NCBI GenBank assembly: GCA_017503305.1
Contig: JAFVTJ010000131.1
Span: 1 to 8,043 of the forward strand
Length of the DNA: 8,043 nt
From: Clostridia bacterium
GTDB lineage: Bacteria; Bacillota_A; Clostridia; Oscillospirales; Acutalibacteraceae
Direction of reading: 5' to 3'
The position numbers were made by a program, and so were the translations under genes. Below the pieces are notes generated by a model. That model was given only the letters and a program-made list of their open reading frames with translations. It made no database searches and was not told where the DNA came from. Numbering within the stretch: the first letter of the stretch is position 1; the number at the start of each line of letters is the position of its first letter. Positions 6,508 to 8,043 of the stretch are shown here, in pieces.

Positions 6508-6750
6508 ATGAAATTAAATGAAGCAGTTGCTTATAGAATAAAAGAACTATGTAAAGAACGTGGAATAACACAATATCAGTTATATTTGAAAACAGGTGTT
6601 CCGCAGTCTACGCTAAGTACGATAATGAAGTGTTCTTATCGTAGTATGAAACTTAGAATAATATATGAAATATGTGATGGCTTAGAAATAAGTCTCGAGC
6701 AGTTTTTTGCTTCGGATGTATTTAAGCGTGAAAATATAGATGAATGTTAA
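6508..6750 (+). CDS. Small XRE-family transcriptional regulator
   Basis: The 80-residue protein is almost all helix-turn-helix: AVAYRIKELCKERGITQYQL, then KTGVPQSTLSTIM as the recognition region, then SMKLRIIYEICDGLEISLEQFF. This is the compact form of the Cro/C1-type fold, a DNA-binding domain without a sensing domain; it should bind as a dimer. Two earlier in-frame ATG codons exist (6487, 6505), but AAGGTGA at 6496-6502 is 5 bases before ATG 6508 and 2 before 6505, so 6508 is preferred. A possible weak promoter is TCGACA (6447-6452) with TATGGA 16 bases on, but I would not rely on it. It is divergent from the cysteine-rich small gene across a 127-base region, a usual layout for a local repressor that also controls its neighbour. 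Its codons are more AT-rich than those of the flanking genes. Confidence 0.88.
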   Translation: MKLNEAVAYRIKELCKERGITQYQLYLKTGVPQSTLSTIMKCSYRSMKLRIIYEICDGLEISLEQFFASDVFKRENIDEC

Positions 6751-6755
6751 AAATA

Positions 6756-6789
6756 AAAATCCCCACCAATTTGGTGGGGATTAACTTTT
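6756..6789. terminator. Bidirectional terminator, right copy of the 34-base direct repeat
   Basis: The sequence is identical to 6121-6154. It lies between the convergent XRE regulator (plus) and nitroreductase (minus). On the minus strand the stem is followed by TTTTTATTTTT, an excellent tract for ending the nitroreductase transcript; on the plus strand by ATTAACTTTTTTC. Confidence 0.87.
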
Positions 6790-6834
6790 TTCTAGATGTT
6801 TGTGTTGTATTTATGATATGCAACGAATATCGCG

Positions 6835-7563
6835 CTATTCTTTAAAATCGTTAAGAAAAACCTCTACCGAGCGGGTCATTTCACGCGAAAAATCGGAATT
6901 ATATTTTCTTTGGCAAAAGGCTTTTATCCATTCGTTAAAGTCGCGCTCGCCCGCTTTTTGCGAAAGCATTTCTTTAAGTTCTAAAGCGTTCATATCGCGA
7001 TAACCGTTTTCGTGAACGATATACTGCATTGGCGAACGGGGTGGTTTTTCGCGTTCTATTTGCTGCTTAGTTGGAAACCCGAAAACGAGCATAGCGGCAG
7101 GGAAGACGTAGGGCGGTAAAGAGAGAATTTCGCGCTGTTGTTCGGCGTTTTCCATAATATCACCAATATAGCAAGAGCCAATGCCAAGACTATGAGCCGC
7201 AACTACGGCATTTTGCGCGGCAATATTAGCGTCACTTACGGCAAGCATTAAATCGCCTACACCGGGCTTTCGCGGATTGCAGTCATATTCTAAAAATGTG
7301 TTATACCATTTACGGCAATCGGCGCAAAAGACAAGCACAAGCGGTGCTTTTGCAATAAAGGGTTGATTATCACAGCTTTCTACAAGCTTGGCCTTAAGCT
7401 GTGGGTCGGTTACGTTGATAATGGTATAAAGCTGTTGGTTGCCTGCCGTTGGGGCATTTACCGCAGCATCCAAAATGGCGGACACCTCTTCGGGTGTGAT
7501 TTGCCTTTCGGTAAATACTCGCACAGATTTGCGTTCCTTTAATTGCTCTAATACTTCCTTCAT
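6835..7563 (-). CDS. Nitroreductase family FMN-dependent oxidoreductase
   Basis: This 242-residue protein carries the standard nitroreductase blocks. RKSVRVF at 11-17 binds the FMN phosphate, and APTAGNQQ at 37-44 contacts the flavin. SDANIAAQNAVVAAHSLGIG at 110-129 is the dimer helix, followed by GSCYIG at 129-134. VFGFPTK comes next, and KPPRSP at 173-178 forms the late phosphate-contacting loop. These enzymes are cytoplasmic homodimers that pass electrons from NAD(P)H to nitro compounds, quinones or unknown substrates; the natural substrate is not evident. About 50 residues after the usual end (EMLSQKAGERDFNEW...) form a helical extension of unknown role. ATG 7563 has GAGGG 5 bases ahead. 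It lies 27 bases after the threonine aldolase on the same strand, so the two are probably cotranscribed, and the 6756-6789 hairpin ends the transcript. Confidence 0.92.
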   Translation of the reverse strand: MKEVLEQLKERKSVRVFTERQITPEEVSAILDAAVNAPTAGNQQLYTIINVTDPQLKAKLVESCDNQPFIAKAPLVLVFCADCRKWYNTFLEYDCNPRKPGVGDLMLAVSDANIAAQNAVVAAHSLGIGSCYIGDIMENAEQQREILSLPPYVFPAAMLVFGFPTKQQIEREKPPRSPMQYIVHENGYRDMNALELKEMLSQKAGERDFNEWIKAFCQRKYNSDFSREMTRSVEVFLNDFKE

Positions 7564-7590
7564 AATTTCCCTCGTTGTTATATGTTGTAA

Positions 7591-8043
7591 TTAGCAAGTT
7601 AGTTGTTGCAATAAAGCCAACAGTTCATTTACTTCATCTTTTGTTGTGTGCCAAGCGGTAACAAAGCGAATACAACTGTGGGTGGCATCAACCCGGCTCC
7701 AATGCTCAAAGGAAACCGTTTCGCTAAGCTTTTCAATAGTTTCATTACTCAAAATGGGGAAGAGCTGATTGCTGGGGCTATTTATAAGCATGGGTATTCC
7801 CAATTTTTCCATTCCGTCCGCTAGAAGCTTGGCGGTTTCGGTGGATTGTTGGCCTAATTGTTGATAAAGGCCATTTTCCAGTACGGTATCAAATTGTACG
7901 CCAAGCAAACGTCCCTTGGCTAGCATAGCGCCTTGTTGCTTCATACAACGGCGGAAAGAGGGCATAAGTGAAGGCTCGGTAATAACTAATGCTTCGCCAA
8001 ACAGCAGACCGTTTTTTGTGCCGCCAATGGTAAAAGCGTGACA
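7591..8043 (-). CDS. Low-specificity threonine aldolase, N-terminus beyond the window edge
   Basis: The C-terminal 150 residues of a PLP-dependent fold-type I enzyme of the beta-eliminating lyase/threonine aldolase family are present. The visible part opens with CHAFTIGGTKNGLLFGEALV, whose lysine (tenth visible residue) is the PLP Schiff-base lysine. RRCMKQQGAMLAKGRLLGVQF follows, then the small C-terminal domain with IRFVTAWHTTKDEV. It should cleave L-threonine or allo-threonine to glycine and acetaldehyde in the cytoplasm. The whole protein is normally about 340 residues, so over half, with its start and promoter, lies to the right of the window. An ATG at 7965 is internal and not a start, since the catalytic lysine is upstream of it. 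It is the leading gene of a pair with the nitroreductase. Confidence 0.9.
   Translation of the reverse strand, partial: CHAFTIGGTKNGLLFGEALVITEPSLMPSFRRCMKQQGAMLAKGRLLGVQFDTVLENGLYQQLGQQSTETAKLLADGMEKLGIPMLINSPSNQLFPILSNETIEKLSETVSFEHWSRVDATHSCIRFVTAWHTTKDEVNELLALLQQLTC

Noticed and set aside
6121..6789. Repeats as a CRISPR array or insertion sequence ends
   Set aside because: There are only two copies 635 bases apart with genes between, and no transposase or terminal inverted repeat structure. Each copy explains itself as a terminator between convergent genes.

Overview
The window looks like chromosomal DNA from a low-GC, probably anaerobic Firmicute of the class Clostridia. The basis is the protein families seen (a VanW protein, a DUF4886 hydrolase, a DUF1622 membrane protein and a desulfoferrodoxin-like domain on an XRE regulator), strong AGGAGG-type ribosome sites, frequent GTG starts and near-consensus sigma-A promoters. 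This is inference from gene content; nothing in the window fixes the genus. There is no rRNA, tRNA, CRISPR array, transposase or phage gene. No stretch over 300 bases lacks a gene.

Layout from left to right. Bases 1-3123 hold a two-gene minus-strand operon: a three-part membrane/lipid enzyme (VTT membrane domain, PlsC-type acyltransferase, zinc ribbon) followed by a YfcC/DcuC-family transporter that runs off the left edge. The transporter has an excellent Shine-Dalgarno but no ATG, GTG or TTG at the right place, only ATA or ATT. Bases 3167-5622 hold three separately transcribed minus-strand genes: a DUF4886 SGNH-like hydrolase, an XRE regulator fused to a complete set of desulfoferrodoxin metal ligands, and a VanW protein. 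The VanW gene is divergent from a plus-strand DUF1622 membrane protein at 5749-6117.

Bases 6121-6789 form the oddest part. Two identical 34-base copies of a palindromic terminator, in the same orientation, enclose an AT-rich segment with two divergent small genes. One is a 58-residue cysteine-rich protein on the minus strand (6204-6380), and the other is an 80-residue XRE regulator on the plus strand (6508-6750). Bases 6835-8043 hold a minus-strand pair: a threonine aldolase cut by the right edge and a nitroreductase 27 bases behind it.

Most of the window is ordinary accessory metabolism and envelope maintenance. The points worth a second look are the XRE-desulfoferrodoxin fusion, the repeat-bounded regulator/cysteine-protein cassette, the non-canonical start of the transporter and the VTT-acyltransferase-zinc ribbon fusion. 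I do not see strong evidence for a wholly new defence or mobile system.
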